Below are positions 35,039 to 45,651 of a stretch of DNA of 64,000 nt, piece by piece. Origin of the DNA: Shinella curvata (GTDB lineage: Bacteria > Pseudomonadota > Alphaproteobacteria > Rhizobiales > Rhizobiaceae); assembly GCF_022899935.1 (NCBI RefSeq), contig NZ_JALJCJ010000002.1, forward strand, positions 744,001 to 808,000. The letters run 5' to 3'. Each line of letters opens with the position of its first letter. The stretch's first letter is position 1. The translations under genes and the position numbers were made by a program. The notes below the pieces were generated by a model, which saw only the letters and a program-made list of their open reading frames with translations, ran no database searches and was not told where the DNA came from.

Positions 35039-37174
35039 ATGACCATATTGTTTGGCGTTATCGCATGCGGGTTGCTTTCGGTGGTCTATGCCATCTGGGC
35101 GACACAGTCGGTGCTTGCCGCCGACCAGGGGAATGCCCGCATGCAGGAAATTGCAGGTTATATCCGGGAAGGGGCGCAGGCCTATCTCACCCGGCAGTAC
35201 AAGACCATTGCGATCGTCGGTGTTGTCGTCTTCGTCGGCACCTGGCTGCTTCTTTCCGCTACGGCCGCCATCGGGTTTCTGATCGGTGCCGTCCTGTCTG
35301 GCGTTGCCGGGTTTATCGGCATGCATGTGTCCGTCCGCGCCAATGTGCGCACGGCGCAGGCCGCGTCGGTCAGTCTGTCCTCCGGTCTCGACATCGCCTT
35401 CAAGTCGGGTGCGATCACCGGCATGCTGGTGGCCGGCCTCGCCCTTCTCGGCGTGTCCATCTACTACTGGATTCTCACCGGCGTTCTCGGCCAGGAGCCG
35501 GCCTCCCGCGAAGTCATCGATGCGCTCGTCGCGCTCGGTTTCGGCGCTTCGCTGATCTCCATCTTCGCCCGTCTCGGCGGCGGCATCTTCACCAAGGGTG
35601 CTGATGTCGGCGGCGACCTCGTCGGCAAGGTGGAAGCTGGCATTCCCGAAGACGATCCGCGCAACCCGGCGACCATCGCCGACAATGTGGGCGATAATGT
35701 CGGCGACTGCGCCGGCATGGCGGCCGACCTCTTCGAGACCTATGCGGTGACCGTCGTCGCCACCATGGTTCTCGCTGCCATCTTCTTTGCCGGCGCACCG
35801 ATCCTGGCTTCCGCCATGATCTACCCGCTGGCCATCTGCGGCGCCTGCATCATCACTTCGATCATCGGTTCGTTCTTCGTCAAGCTCGGCTCGAACGGCT
35901 CGATCATGGGCGCGCTCTACAAGGGCCTCATCGTCACCGGCGTGCTTTCCATCGCGGGCCTTGCCGCCGCGACGTCGCTGACGATCGGCTGGGGTCCCAT
36001 CGGCACGGTCGCCGGCAAGGAGATTACCGGCACGAACCTCTTCATCTGCGGCCTTCTCGGCCTCGTGGTGACGGCGCTCATCGTCGTGATCACCGAATAC
36101 TACACGGGCACCAACAAGCGTCCGGTGAACTCCATCGCGCAGGCCTCGGTGACCGGTCACGGCACCAACGTCATCCAGGGCCTTGCCGTCTCGCTGGAAT
36201 CGACGGCTCTGCCGGCGATCGTCATCGTCGGCGGCATCATCGCCACCTACCAGCTCGCCGGCCTGTTCGGAACCGGCATCGCGGTGACGGGCATGCTCGG
36301 CATTGCCGGCATGATCGTGGCGCTCGACGCTTTCGGTCCGGTGACGGACAATGCCGGCGGCATCGCCGAAATGTCCCATCTGCCACCGGAAGTGCGCAAG
36401 TCGACCGACGCGCTCGATGCCGTCGGCAACACGACCAAGGCCGTCACCAAGGGCTATGCGATCGGTTCGGCGGGTCTGGGCGCGCTGGTGCTCTTCGCCG
36501 CCTATTCGAACGACCTCGCTTACTTTGCGGCGAACGGTGACAAGTATCCCTACTTCGCCGATGTCGGCTCGATCTCCTTCGATCTCTCCAACCCCTATGT
36601 GGTGGCTGGCCTGATCTTCGGCGGTCTCATCCCGTATCTCTTCGGCGGTATCGCCATGACGGCCGTCGGCCGTGCGGCGGGGTCGATCGTCGAGGAAGTG
36701 CGCCGGCAGTTCCGCGAAAAGCCCGGCATCATGGCGGGCACCGAGCGTCCGGATTACGGTCGCGCGGTCGACCTTCTGACCAAGGCGGCGATCCGCGAAA
36801 TGGTCGTGCCGTCGCTGCTGCCGGTGCTGGCGCCGCTCGTCGTCTATTTCGGCGTGCTGCTGATCTCCGGTTCTAAGGCCTCGGCCTTTGCGGCACTCGG
36901 CGCCTCGCTTCTCGGCGTCATCGTCAACGGCCTCTTCGTGGCGATCTCCATGACCTCGGGCGGCGGCGCCTGGGACAATGCCAAGAAGAGCTTCGAGGAC
37001 GGTTTCGTCGACAAGGACGGCACGCGTCACCTGAAGGGTTCGGAAGCCCACAAGGCCTCCGTCACCGGCGACACCGTCGGCGACCCGTACAAGGACACCG
37101 CCGGCCCCGCCGTCAACCCGGCCATCAAGATCACCAATATCGTGGCCTTGCTGCTGCTCGCCGTTCTCGCCTGA
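35039..37174 (+). CDS. hppA: K+-independent proton-pumping membrane pyrophosphatase
   Basis: A 711-residue membrane pump that uses pyrophosphate hydrolysis to move H+ across the membrane. The catalytic block [18 protein letters not shown] and the [19 protein letters not shown] block are intact. Lys467 in [10 protein letters not shown] marks the K+-independent subfamily. AGGAGGACAG precedes the ATG at 35039; the open frame runs 147 bases further upstream but that part is not membrane-like. About 16 helices are expected. Confidence 0.94.
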   Translation: MTILFGVIACGLLSVVYAIWATQSVLAADQGNARMQEIAGYIREGAQAYLTRQYKTIAIVGVVVFVGTWLLLSATAAIGFLIGAVLSGVAGFIGMHVSVRANVRTAQAASVSLSSGLDIAFKSGAITGMLVAGLALLGVSIYYWILTGVLGQEPASREVIDALVALGFGASLISIFARLGGGIFTKGADVGGDLVGKVEAGIPEDDPRNPATIADNVGDNVGDCAGMAADLFETYAVTVVATMVLAAIFFAGAPILASAMIYPLAICGACIITSIIGSFFVKLGSNGSIMGALYKGLIVTGVLSIAGLAAATSLTIGWGPIGTVAGKEITGTNLFICGLLGLVVTALIVVITEYYTGTNKRPVNSIAQASVTGHGTNVIQGLAVSLESTALPAIVIVGGIIATYQLAGLFGTGIAVTGMLGIAGMIVALDAFGPVTDNAGGIAEMSHLPPEVRKSTDALDAVGNTTKAVTKGYAIGSAGLGALVLFAAYSNDLAYFAANGDKYPYFADVGSISFDLSNPYVVAGLIFGGLIPYLFGGIAMTAVGRAAGSIVEEVRRQFREKPGIMAGTERPDYGRAVDLLTKAAIREMVVPSLLPVLAPLVVYFGVLLISGSKASAFAALGASLLGVIVNGLFVAISMTSGGGAWDNAKKSFEDGFVDKDGTRHLKGSEAHKASVTGDTVGDPYKDTAGPAVNPAIKITNIVALLLLAVLA

Positions 37175-37193
37175 CCGGCATGGTGCTCAAAAG

Positions 37194-37225
37194 AAAACCG
37201 CGGGGAGCGATCCCCGCGGTTTTTT
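37194..37225. terminator. Bidirectional terminator after hppA
   Basis: AAAACCGCGGGGA (37194-37206) pairs perfectly with TCCCCGCGGTTTT (37211-37223) around GCGA, followed by more T. It separates the convergent hppA and bamE. Confidence 0.85.
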
Positions 37226-37254
37226 GATTCCGTTCCGGTCGAAAAGGCTCAGAT

Positions 37255-37725
37255 TTACTTCTGAGCGCCGATTGCGTTCTGGATCATGCTGGCCGGGTTT
37301 GCGCCACCCTTCAGCAACTGGCCGAGGAAGGTCGTTTCCGCACCGCCCGTCGGCGTGACGCGGGCGATCATGTCGAAGACCTTGCCGTCCTGCAGCGTAT
37401 AGTGCGCCAGGCGCTCCACATTGCCGTCCTTGTTGAAATAGACGGCGAGAATGCTCTGTTCGACGAGCTTCGGCTTCATGAAGGCGACCGGGCGGGTGCG
37501 CTTCTGCGAGACGTAGTAGAAGACCTCGTTGTCGAAGGTCGCAGTCGAGGATGGCGAACCCAGCGAAAGCAGAACCTGCTCGCGGGAGGAGCCGACGGGC
37601 GCAAGCGCGAGCGTTTCCTGGTCGACGACGTAACCCTGGTGCAGAACTTCGCCGGCGCCCTGGCAACCCGCGAGGATGGACGCGGAGAGGGTGGCGGCAA
37701 TGGCGGCGTTACGCAACAGCTTCAT
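37255..37725 (-). CDS. bamE: BamE/OmlA outer-membrane assembly lipoprotein
   Basis: A 156-residue lipoprotein of the BAM complex that inserts outer-membrane proteins. The lipobox is SILAGCQG near residue 20. The SmpA/OmlA domain follows (APVGSSREQVLLSLGSPSSTATF, then the VFYYVSQ strand). The C-terminal extension of about 40 residues is longer than in enterobacteria, as in rhizobia. The ATG at 37725 begins the signal peptide; the frame continues 20 codons further up without one. Confidence 0.9.
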   Translation of the reverse strand: MKLLRNAAIAATLSASILAGCQGAGEVLHQGYVVDQETLALAPVGSSREQVLLSLGSPSSTATFDNEVFYYVSQKRTRPVAFMKPKLVEQSILAVYFNKDGNVERLAHYTLQDGKVFDMIARVTPTGGAETTFLGQLLKGGANPASMIQNAIGAQK

Positions 37726-37874
37726 CTTCACAGAATCTCTCTTCACAACATCCCAGGGACTATGATGGCCGCGCAGCCATTGCAATTCATGCCTGCTTCG
37801 GTAAACCAGCTTCGAGCCTCATGCAACATGACTTGCAATGGCTCCATGGTTTGAATCGGGCAAAACTAGGCTTT

Positions 37875-38432
37875 ATGATGATTTTCGGCCTGTTCGGCAA
37901 AAAAAACGGCAACCGGCGCATCGTCGAAAAGCAGTACGCGACGCTTACAACGGCCGCGCGGCATCCCTATCTCTATGAAGCGCTTGAAGTTCCCGACACG
38001 GTGATGGGGCGCTTCGAGATGCTTTCGGCGGTGCTGATCCTCTACTTTCGCCGTACCCGGACAAGCGGTACGTCCGGTCAGGAGATCGCCCAGGAGATCG
38101 TCGATGCCTTTTTCGAGGACGTCGATCACTCGATTCGCGAACTAGGTGTCGGCGATGTCGGCGTGCCCAAGCGCATGAAGAAATTCGCCGGCATGTTTTA
38201 TGGCCGGCTGGAATCCTATGCGGCAGCGCTCGACAGCGGCAACCGGGAAGGGCTCGCGGCGGCGCTCCGGCGGAACATCTATCCGGAGGCCGGTGAGGCC
38301 GCGCCCACCATGGCGGGCCTTGCAGGCTACCTCTTCGCCGCCGAAGCCGCGATGGCTGAAGTCGGCGACGATGACATAAAGGCGGGCGCGCTTGCGGTTG
38401 TTGAGCCCGGCCGCGACGAACACGCCGCCTGA
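37875..38432 (+). CDS. Ubiquinol-cytochrome c chaperone (Cbp3-like)
   Basis: A 185-residue member of the ubiquinol-cytochrome c chaperone family, which helps assemble cytochrome bc1 in mitochondria and alphaproteobacteria. ARHPYLYEALEVPDTVMGRFEML and the DVGVPKRMKKFAGMFYGRLESY block are characteristic. It begins a cluster with DUF177, plsX, fabH and ihfA that is conserved in rhizobia. Confidence 0.88.
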   Translation: MMIFGLFGKKNGNRRIVEKQYATLTTAARHPYLYEALEVPDTVMGRFEMLSAVLILYFRRTRTSGTSGQEIAQEIVDAFFEDVDHSIRELGVGDVGVPKRMKKFAGMFYGRLESYAAALDSGNREGLAAALRRNIYPEAGEAAPTMAGLAGYLFAAEAAMAEVGDDDIKAGALAVVEPGRDEHAA

Positions 38433-38452
38433 GGGCGGCCGGAAGGCAAGTG

Positions 38453-39007
38453 ATGAAGAAAGACGACGAACCGCCATTTTCCTATCCCGTCAAGGTCGCC
38501 CATATCTCGGCCAACGCGGTCGAGGTGAAATTGAGCGCGAACGACAGGGAGAGGATCGGCCTGGCCGACCTCTGGTCCGTGCTCGAGGTCAAGGCGCTCG
38601 AAGCGACCTTCACCGTTCAGCGTTGGAAGCGCGATGGCGTGCGGCTGAAGGGGCGCGTCACCGCGGATATCGTACAGGCCTGCGTGGTCACGCTTGATCC
38701 GGTCGAATCCCATATCGACGAGCCGGTCGAGGTTGTTTTCGTGCCGGAGGGTTCCAAACTCGCGCGGATGCCGGTCGCCATCGAGACAGGTGAGATGCTG
38801 CTGGACCCCAATGGGCCGGACGCACCGGAAATCTTCACCGGCGATACGATCGATGCCGGCGCGGTGGCCGCCGAATATGCCGCACTCGCCATCGACCCCT
38901 ATCCCCGCAAGGCAAATGTCGACTTTTCCGGCCATATCGAAGGCACTGACAAGGACGACAAAAAACCGTCGCCTTTTGCCGTTCTGAAGGACTGGAAAAA
39001 AGACTGA
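38453..39007 (+). CDS. DUF177 (YceD-like) protein
   Basis: A 184-residue protein of the DUF177/YceD family, typically encoded near rpmF or plsX and linked to rRNA or ribosome biogenesis. GRVTADIVQACVVTLDPVESHIDEPVEVVFVP is the family core. Start: ATG 38453; GTG 38450 overlaps it. It lies 20 bp after the chaperone gene and 95 bp before plsX. Confidence 0.85.
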   Translation: MKKDDEPPFSYPVKVAHISANAVEVKLSANDRERIGLADLWSVLEVKALEATFTVQRWKRDGVRLKGRVTADIVQACVVTLDPVESHIDEPVEVVFVPEGSKLARMPVAIETGEMLLDPNGPDAPEIFTGDTIDAGAVAAEYAALAIDPYPRKANVDFSGHIEGTDKDDKKPSPFAVLKDWKKD

Positions 39008-39102
39008 ACGGCTCTAAAAGTGGCCGATAATTCAGTTGTCACCCCCGCGAAAAGCGGTATTTTGGCCGAATTCCGCCCTGGCAGCCCGGCTGCCGGCCGG
39101 AC

Positions 39103-40185
39103 ATGAATCAAAAAGGCAAGGCACGCGTGGTCAGAATTTCCGTCGATGTCATGGGTGGCGATTTCGGCCCGAAGGTCGCAATCCCTGGCGCAGCCAAGGC
39201 CCTTGAGCGCCATCCCGACATCCGCTTCGTGCTGTTTGGCAATGCCGCCGAATGTGAACCGCTCCTGGCGCAATACCCCAAGCTGAAGGCCGCAAGCACC
39301 TTCCATCATTGTGACGTCGCCGTCGCCATGGACGAGAAGCCGAGCCAGGCCTTGCGCCGCGGCCGTGGCAAATCCTCCATGTGGCAGGCGGTCGATGCGG
39401 TCGCCAAGGACCAGGCCGACGTCGCGGTTTCCGCCGGCAATACCGGCGCGCTGATGGCCATGTCGAAGTTCTGCCTGCGCATGATGGCCAATATCGAGCG
39501 CCCGGCAATCGCCGGCATCTGGCCGACGCTGAAAGGCGAAAGCATCGTGCTCGATATCGGCGCCACCATCGGCGCAGACGCCAACCAACTCTTCGACTTC
39601 GCCCTGATGGGCGGCGCCATGGCGCGTGCTTTGTTCGAGGTCGACAAGCCGACGCTTGGTCTGCTCAATGTGGGCGTGGAGGAAATCAAGGGCCAGGAAG
39701 AGGTGAAGGCTGCCGGTCAGCTGATCCGCGAGGCCAATTTCGACACGATTGACTACTATGGCTTCGTGGAAGGCGACGATATCGGTCGCGGCACGGTGGA
39801 CGTGGTGGTCACGGAAGGGTTTGCCGGCAACATCGCGCTCAAGGCTGCGGAAGGCACGGCGCGGCAGATCGCGGAGTACTTGCGTGCCGCCATGTCGCGC
39901 ACATGGCTTGCCAAGCTCGGCTACATCCTCGCGAAAAGCGCGTTCGACCGCGTGCGCGAAAAGATGGACCCGCGCAAGGTGAATGGCGGCGTGTTCCTCG
40001 GCCTCAACGGCATCGTCATCAAGAGCCATGGCGGCACGGATGCCGAGGGTTTTGCCGCAGCGGTGGACGTCGGCTACGACATGGCCCGCAACGGCCTGAA
40101 ACAAAAGATCGAAAACGATTTGCAGAAGTATCATGCCGGCCGTCCCGTTGAGGGCGCCGCCCAGGCCATGAGCGACGAGGAATAG
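39103..40185 (+). CDS. plsX: Phosphate acyltransferase PlsX
   Basis: A 360-residue enzyme that makes acyl-phosphate from acyl-ACP for phospholipid synthesis. The family N-terminus [14 protein letters not shown] is clear. A GTG at 39127 would begin exactly there, so the true start may be 24 bases later. The [14 protein letters not shown] and [22 protein letters not shown] blocks are typical. fabH starts 3 bases after the stop. Confidence 0.93.
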   Translation: MNQKGKARVVRISVDVMGGDFGPKVAIPGAAKALERHPDIRFVLFGNAAECEPLLAQYPKLKAASTFHHCDVAVAMDEKPSQALRRGRGKSSMWQAVDAVAKDQADVAVSAGNTGALMAMSKFCLRMMANIERPAIAGIWPTLKGESIVLDIGATIGADANQLFDFALMGGAMARALFEVDKPTLGLLNVGVEEIKGQEEVKAAGQLIREANFDTIDYYGFVEGDDIGRGTVDVVVTEGFAGNIALKAAEGTARQIAEYLRAAMSRTWLAKLGYILAKSAFDRVREKMDPRKVNGGVFLGLNGIVIKSHGGTDAEGFAAAVDVGYDMARNGLKQKIENDLQKYHAGRPVEGAAQAMSDEE

Positions 40186-40188
40186 AGA

Positions 40189-41160
40189 ATGATCCGTTCA
40201 GTGGTCCGCGGTTTCGGGACAGCGCTTCCGAAGCGGGTGCTCACCAATGCCGAACTGGAAAGCATGGTCGACACGTCCGACGAGTGGATCGTGCAGCGCA
40301 CCGGCATCCGCCAGCGCTACATTGCCGGCGAGGGGGAGACGACGGCCTCGCTGGGCGAGGGGGCCGCGCGCGCCGCACTCGACAAGGCCGGCCTGACGGC
40401 CGCCGACATCGATCTCATCATCGTCGCGACCTCGACGCCGGACAACACGTTCCCGGCGACGGCGGTCAACATCCAGAACCGCCTGGGCATGCACCACGGT
40501 TTTGCCTTCGACGTGCAGGCGGTCTGTTCCGGTTTCGTCTATGCGGTCACGACGGCGGATGCCTATATCCGCGGCGGTCTTGCCAAGCGCGTGCTCGTCA
40601 TCGGTGCTGAAACCTTTTCACGCATCCTCGACTGGACGGACCGCACGACCTGCGTTCTCTTCGGCGACGGGGCCGGTGCCATCGTGCTGGAAGCCCAGGA
40701 AGGCGCCGGCACCAATGCCGACCGCGGCGTGCTGACGACACAACTGCGCTCCGACGGCGCGCACCGCGACAAACTCTTCGTCGATGGCGGCCCGTCCACG
40801 ACGGGCACGGTCGGTCATCTGCGCATGGAGGGGCGCGAGGTCTTCAAACACGCCGTAGGCATGATCACCGACGTGGTCATCTCGTCCTTCGATGCGACCG
40901 GCTTCACGGCCGACGATATCGACTGGCTGGTACCGCACCAGGCCAACAAGCGCATCATCGACGGTTCGGCCAAGAAACTCGGCATTCCGCTCGAAAAAGT
41001 CGTCGTCACCGTCGATCAGCACGGCAATACGTCGGCCGCCTCGATTCCGCTGGCGCTCGCCGCGGCAGCGGGCGACGGGCGAATCAAGGAAGGCGATATC
41101 GTGCTTCTGGAGGCCATGGGCGGCGGCTTTACCTGGGGTGCGGTGCTGCTTCGCTGGTAA
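40189..41160 (+). CDS. fabH: 3-oxoacyl-ACP synthase III (KAS III)
   Basis: A 323-residue condensing enzyme that starts fatty-acid synthesis from acetyl-CoA and malonyl-ACP. The catalytic triad is visible: Cys113 (AVCSGF), His in [11 protein letters not shown] and Asn in QHGNTSAAS. The gene is tightly coupled to plsX. Confidence 0.96.
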   Translation: MIRSVVRGFGTALPKRVLTNAELESMVDTSDEWIVQRTGIRQRYIAGEGETTASLGEGAARAALDKAGLTAADIDLIIVATSTPDNTFPATAVNIQNRLGMHHGFAFDVQAVCSGFVYAVTTADAYIRGGLAKRVLVIGAETFSRILDWTDRTTCVLFGDGAGAIVLEAQEGAGTNADRGVLTTQLRSDGAHRDKLFVDGGPSTTGTVGHLRMEGREVFKHAVGMITDVVISSFDATGFTADDIDWLVPHQANKRIIDGSAKKLGIPLEKVVVTVDQHGNTSAASIPLALAAAAGDGRIKEGDIVLLEAMGGGFTWGAVLLRW

Positions 41161-41259
41161 GGGCACGGCGTTGCCGTCGCGCCGCTTGACCACAGGGGGC
41201 AAGGACAATACTCTCCCGCCACTAACCATACGCTTTCAATAGGAAATCGGTGAGGAACG

Positions 41260-41598
41260 ATGAGCGGCAAGACGGTGACACGTGCAGATTTGGCCGAATC
41301 GGTTTTCCGTAAGGTCGGCCTTTCCAGAACCGAATCGGCGGAACTCGTCGAAACCGTGATCGACGAGATCTGCAATGCCATCGTCCGGGGCGAGAGCGTG
41401 AAACTCTCCTCCTTCGCGACGTTCCAGGTGCGCGACAAGAATGAGCGCATCGGGCGCAATCCGAAGACCGGCGAGGAAGTACCGATCTCGCCACGCCGTG
41501 TCATGACCTTCAAGGCATCGAACGTGTTGAAGCAGCGGGTGCTGAAGCAGCATCTTTCGCGCAAGGCGAAGCAGAAGCCGGCTTCCCCCGCCTCCTGA
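41260..41598 (+). CDS. ihfA: Integration host factor subunit alpha
   Basis: A 112-residue DNA-bending protein of the HU/IHF family. The beta-arm [18 protein letters not shown] and the N-terminal [17 protein letters not shown] helices fit IHF-alpha. It pairs with IHF-beta encoded elsewhere. A Lys-rich tail is present, as in rhizobial homologues. Confidence 0.93.
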   Translation: MSGKTVTRADLAESVFRKVGLSRTESAELVETVIDEICNAIVRGESVKLSSFATFQVRDKNERIGRNPKTGEEVPISPRRVMTFKASNVLKQRVLKQHLSRKAKQKPASPAS

Positions 41599-41815
41599 GC
41601 CGAAGCCTCCATCGCCCAAAGCCGCGTTCCGGGCGGCAATCTTGTCGCGAAGGCGGGCGGCCGCTATCCGTTTCCTACCGAATTTGGTGGTTTTTGCGTC
41701 GATTGATGCTCCGCAAGCAATTTGAAACTTGAATATAGCCCGGCAAGCCGCTGAAATGAATACGATTCGGCAGAGCGTCTTTCGCCCGTCGCCGTAAGCT
41801 TTCATCGAGGACAGA

Positions 41816-42346
41816 ATGGACAAGAGTCCGGACGCTTTCCGTACCATCAGCGAGGTCGCCGACGATCTCGATCTGCCGCAGCACGTGCTGCGCTTCTGGG
41901 AAACGCGCTTCACGCAGATCAAGCCGATGAAGCGTGGCGGAGGCCGGCGCTATTATCGTCCCGAGGACGTGGATCTCCTGAAGGGCATCCGTCATCTGCT
42001 CTACGATCACGGGTATACGATCAAGGGCGTGCAGAAACTGTTGAAGCTCAATGGCAACAGGTTCGTCGCGGCAATCGCCAGCGGTGATTTGGCGACCGTC
42101 GAGGCATTGGCCGCAGCCAGCCACGAGGAGCCGACGCCACCGAAGGCCGGAAGTGACGAGGACCAGATCGTCGGCCGCGCCAAGGCGCCAACCAGCCGGC
42201 GCTTCTTCTCCTTTGTCGGCGGTGGTGACGACACGCCGGAAATCTCGCTTGGCAAGACCAGTGTCGGCAAGGAAGACCGTGCCCTCCTCCAGGAGGCGCT
42301 CTACGATCTCCTCGAGTGCAAGCGGCTTCTCGACCAGGTCCGCTGA
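41816..42346 (+). CDS. MerR family regulator downstream of ihfA
   Basis: A 176-residue protein with an N-terminal MerR winged-helix (residues 8-80, [26 protein letters not shown]...[12 protein letters not shown]) and a variable C-terminal part. This ihfA-merR pair is widespread in alphaproteobacteria, but the effector and targets are unknown. No metal-binding Cys cluster is present. Confidence 0.88.
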   Translation: MDKSPDAFRTISEVADDLDLPQHVLRFWETRFTQIKPMKRGGGRRYYRPEDVDLLKGIRHLLYDHGYTIKGVQKLLKLNGNRFVAAIASGDLATVEALAAASHEEPTPPKAGSDEDQIVGRAKAPTSRRFFSFVGGGDDTPEISLGKTSVGKEDRALLQEALYDLLECKRLLDQVR

Positions 42347-42496
42347 GGCGATTGGCAGGGACCGCGAAGCGCGCCACCTTGTGCCGTCACCGGTTTCCTT
42401 CTGAGGGAGCCGTATCCCGTCCAGCGAACGCCACAAACGGTGCTGGCGCGCTGATGACTGGGCCGAGCGATCGAAAGGGCCGTGGACGTCTCGTTG

Positions 42497-42769
42497 TTAG
42501 CCTTCGTCGCGCCACCCGACAGTTTTGGCGTCTTGTGCTCCGTTGTCCGGCGGTGGATTTGGCAGGCGATCGGGATCGGGAACCCAGCCTCTCGAGTAAC
42601 CGTGGCCCATCATGCGCGAGGCCAGGGCGAGCTGGTTGCGCAGATGTCCGCAATCGGCAAGCAGGCCGGCAATAACGGCATGGGCATCGCCATCATATTT
42701 CTCCAGTGCCTGCTGTACGGCGCTGTCTTCCAGCGTCGGTTTCATCTCGTGCGGGGTGTTCGGTTGCAT
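42497..42769 (-). CDS. Small conserved-type rhizobial protein
   Basis: A 90-residue protein with a coherent helical core (TLEDSAVQQALEKYDGDAHAVIAGLLADCGHLRNQLALAS). I believe it belongs to a small rhizobial family of unknown function. GGAAG precedes the ATG. There is no signal peptide or membrane helix. Confidence 0.6.
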   Translation of the reverse strand: MQPNTPHEMKPTLEDSAVQQALEKYDGDAHAVIAGLLADCGHLRNQLALASRMMGHGYSRGWVPDPDRLPNPPPDNGAQDAKTVGWRDEG

Positions 42770-43223
42770 CTCGTTCTTCCGTTGAAAGGGCGGCCGGCCC
42801 TCATGAGTGTTCTTATTATGTTCCTGTTGTCCGTTCAGTCAAGCAGAGGTGCGGCAAGAGGAGGAGGGGAATCGATTGGTCACTTGGTCGGCTCCCGTTT
42901 GCCTGAATGTGTCATGAGAAATTCTACCAATGCGCGTGACGCTTCCTGTTATAATGTTGAAATAACTTCATAAAATTCACAAAAGTCCGTCATGAAAATG
43001 TCACATACGCGAAATGCGTGTCTTTCCGGCAACGCCTCGTCGGTCGCCGACCGTCACACTTCCGTCACAATTCGCTTTGGCGATTGAGACCATTCTCCGT
43101 CTGGGTAATTTCCCGGCAGCCGGCTGCGGGATTGCACTTCCGCCGCCCGGTGGCCGGGGCATCCGCGGGACAGATCGTTTTGCGGAGAGGGGCCCGGCCC
43201 AATGAATCTAACGGAGATTGAAA
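42770..43223. promoter_or_regulatory. 454-bp regulatory region upstream of the porin gene
   Basis: This AT-richer region has a perfect TATAAT at 42951-42956. Its middle part, TGTCATGAGAAA (42911-42922), nearly recurs as CGTCATGAAAAT (42990-43001). The mRNA leader to the porin would be about 260 bases if transcription starts there. A regulated or structured leader, common for porins, is plausible. No gene is visible. Confidence 0.45.
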
Positions 43224-44237
43224 ATGAACATCAAGGGCCTCCTCATCGGCTCGGCCGCCGCCCTCGTCACGGTTTCGGGCGCTCACGCTGCAGACGCGAT
43301 CGTCGCTGCTGAGCCTGAGCCGATGGAATATGTTCGCGTCTGCGACGCGTTCGGCAAGGGTTACTTCTACATCCCGGGCACGGAAACCTGCCTCAAGATC
43401 GGCGGCTACGTTCGCATGGACGTCCGTGGCGGCGAACTTCTCGGCCTCAACGCCAACCAGGCAAACGGTTCGCTCGGCGACGAGTGGGATACGCGTTCGC
43501 GCTTTGACCTCCGCGTCTCGACGGCTTCGGACACCGAATACGGTGCGCTGAAGACCTACACCGAACTCCGCTTCAACTGGCGCCAGGGCAACAACACGAC
43601 CGACGTCCGTCACGCCTATATCGACCTCGCGGGTTTCCGCGTCGGTAAGACGGAATCGGCGTTCATCACCTACACCGGCAATGCTGGCTCGGTTCTGATC
43701 GATGACCTCATCGACTTCGGTCCGGATGAAGCCAACGTCATCCAGTACAACTACAAGTCTGACAACGGCATCACGGCCATCCTTAGCCTTGAAGACTTCC
43801 CGGACGCAGGCAACGACTACGTTCCGAACATCGTCGCTGGCGTTGGCTACGAAGGCGAGACTTTCAAGGTGCGCGTGCTCGGCGGCTTCGATTCGAGCCT
43901 CGAAGAAGGCGCGATCAAGGCCCGCCTCGATGGTACGTTCGGCGGCATCTCGGCCTTTGTCATGGCTGGCTGGAACACCGAAGGCGCCTTCCGCAACGAC
44001 TACGCAACGTGGGATGGCGACTGGGCTGTCTGGGGTGGCGTTTCTGCACCGGTCACCGAGCGCCTGACGTTCAACACGCAGCTTTCCTATGACGACAGCG
44101 AAACCTTCGTGGCCGCCGCCAACGTCGCTTTCACGGTCGTTCCGGGCTTCGTTGTCACGCCGGAAGTGGTCTACCGCGACCGCGAATCCGACGGCAATGC
44201 ATGGGGTGGCATCGTCCGCTTCCAGCGTTCGTTCTAA
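43224..44237 (+). CDS. Porin (RopA/Omp2b-like)
   Basis: A 337-residue outer-membrane beta-barrel of the alphaproteobacterial porin family (PF02530). It has a Sec signal (MNIKGLLIGSAAALVTVSGAHA), then EYVRVCDAFGKGYFYIPGTETCLKIGGYVR, the family N-terminal block with two Cys, and ends in an aromatic residue (RFQRSF) needed for barrel assembly. GGAG lies 7 bases before the ATG. It allows diffusion of small solutes. Confidence 0.93.
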   Translation: MNIKGLLIGSAAALVTVSGAHAADAIVAAEPEPMEYVRVCDAFGKGYFYIPGTETCLKIGGYVRMDVRGGELLGLNANQANGSLGDEWDTRSRFDLRVSTASDTEYGALKTYTELRFNWRQGNNTTDVRHAYIDLAGFRVGKTESAFITYTGNAGSVLIDDLIDFGPDEANVIQYNYKSDNGITAILSLEDFPDAGNDYVPNIVAGVGYEGETFKVRVLGGFDSSLEEGAIKARLDGTFGGISAFVMAGWNTEGAFRNDYATWDGDWAVWGGVSAPVTERLTFNTQLSYDDSETFVAAANVAFTVVPGFVVTPEVVYRDRESDGNAWGGIVRFQRSF

Positions 44238-44267
44238 GTTGGCCTGATCCTCCAGTCGGCTGACCGT

Positions 44268-44294
44268 CCGGCCTCCCGCAAAACGCGAGGCCGG
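44268..44294 (+). terminator. Hairpin after porin gene
   Basis: CCGGCCTC (44268-44275) and GAGGCCGG (44287-44294) form a perfect 8-bp stem. There is no T-run, so function is uncertain. Confidence 0.45.
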
Positions 44295-44399
44295 GCACAG
44301 TTCTTAAGTCCCGGCCCGCTGGTCTGGCGGCCTCTTGTTGCCGACCCTACAGGCAGGCCGTCATTTTTTGAAATGCGCTGTTCGCGATCCTTGACCGAT

Positions 44400-44651
44400 T
44401 TAGCGCCGTATGGCGCGCGCGATGGCTATAAGGACGCAGGCGCCGATAAAGCCGGCGACGAGATAGCCTAGCCATCCACCGAGGGAGACGCCGATCAGAC
44501 CGAGCAGCAGGTTTGCGACCGCTGCGCCGACGATGCCAAGCACGATGTTCATCAGCACGCCCATGTTGCTTTTCATGAACATCTCGGCGAGCCAGCCGGC
44601 GATGCCGCCGATAATGATGGCTGCGATCCAGCCGATCCCTGCATCTTCCAT
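44400..44651 (-). CDS. GlsB/YeaQ/YmgE family membrane protein
   Basis: An 83-residue protein with three hydrophobic helices and the glycine-rich pattern of transglycosylase-associated/GlsB stress proteins (IIIGGIAGWLAEMFMKSN, then NIVLGIVGAAVANLLLGLIG). Start ATG 44651, with GGAGACGGGA before it. Confidence 0.85.
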   Translation of the reverse strand: MEDAGIGWIAAIIIGGIAGWLAEMFMKSNMGVLMNIVLGIVGAAVANLLLGLIGVSLGGWLGYLVAGFIGACVLIAIARAIRR

Positions 44652-44858
44652 TCCCGTCTCCTCACGCCTGATTGCTACCCATGTAAGTAGCCGGCGCGGA
44701 AATGCGCGAGAGGCAGAAAAGTTCCGCAAGGCCTGAAAAATACGGGCGAGGCGCTATGGAAGTCGTTAAAAAAATGACTGTCTATCTGCAATTTTGAGTC
44801 GCATTTAGATCGAGAAATCGCCTAGTCTGCCTCCGATCAACACATAATGGAGGCGTGC

Positions 44859-45233
44859 ATGCGTATATTCCTGGCTGGCTTGATTTCTCTCGGCATGTGC
44901 TCCGCCGCATTTGCAGCCGACATGGCGGCGTCCTTCGACTGGGGGCCGACCAAAAAGTGCTTCGACGGCAAGTCTCCACCGTTCAAATTGTCAGGCGTGC
45001 CGGATGGAACGGTCAAGCTCGACATCCGCATGACGGACCTCAATGCGCCCGGCTTTTCACATGGCGGCGGAAAGGTGGCTTATAGCGGTCAGAAGACGCT
45101 CGCATACGGTGCCTTCCGATATAAAGGCCCATGCCCGCCCACCGGTCGACACAAGTACCGGTTTACGATCAAGGCACTGGACGCCAAGGGCAAGAAAATC
45201 GCCGCGGCGACCGCCACGAAATTGTTTCCCTAA
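44859..45233 (+). CDS. Exported PEBP/YbhB-like protein
   Basis: A 124-residue protein with a Sec signal (MRIFLAGLISLGMCSAAFAA). The body matches a compact phosphatidylethanolamine-binding (YbhB/YbcL) fold: KSPPFKLSGVPDGT, DLNAP in the place of DPDAP, and the conserved GPCPPTGRHKYRFTIKALD. It is shorter than usual (about 160 residues), and the HW motif is reduced to one His. It may bind a small ligand in the periplasm. GGAGG precedes the ATG. Confidence 0.75.
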   Translation: MRIFLAGLISLGMCSAAFAADMAASFDWGPTKKCFDGKSPPFKLSGVPDGTVKLDIRMTDLNAPGFSHGGGKVAYSGQKTLAYGAFRYKGPCPPTGRHKYRFTIKALDAKGKKIAAATATKLFP

Positions 45234-45345
45234 AGCCGGGCGCGCAAGTGGCAGGCGCGTGACGTCGGACAGCCGGACCGCACACGGCCCGGCTGTCCGG
45301 ATTGAGGCTGTTGCATTGCACGGCCGGAAGACGGCGCCGACGGAA

Positions 45346-45651
45346 CTACTTGGTCGGCTTCACCAGTGAGACCACACGCGGCTTGGATGGCGCATCCAGC
45401 CACTCGATCCACGTGTCCCGTTCTTCGAGCGTGTCGAAAAACCGCCAAAGCTTGTATTCTTCGTCGGTGGTCTCGAGCATCTCGCCGATCGAGACGAGTT
45501 CAAGGGGAAGCGTCACTTCCGTGCCGTCGTAGCGAATGAAGTAGATGCCTTCGGCTGCGAGGCGGATGACCTGGCCGGTTCCATAGCTTCCATCGGGAGC
45601 ATCGACCGTGAAGTACATGCCGGTCAGGGTATCGAAGATTTTGTCGGTCAT
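45346..45651 (-). CDS. Small protein of unknown function
   Basis: A 101-residue acidic, beta-rich protein (MTDKIFDTLTGMYFTV...). The frame continues upstream to an ATG at 45843 that has GGGGA before it and would add 64 residues with two hydrophobic segments, so a membrane-anchored form is possible. I prefer 45651 because the upstream part is compositionally different and the core starts there. No family is recognised. Confidence 0.55.
   Translation of the reverse strand: MTDKIFDTLTGMYFTVDAPDGSYGTGQVIRLAAEGIYFIRYDGTEVTLPLELVSIGEMLETTDEEYKLWRFFDTLEERDTWIEWLDAPSKPRVVSLVKPTK

Noticed and set aside
35039-37174. Reading hppA as a sodium or potassium-dependent pump
   Set aside because: Lys467 in [10 protein letters not shown] is the mark of the K+-independent proton-pumping group.
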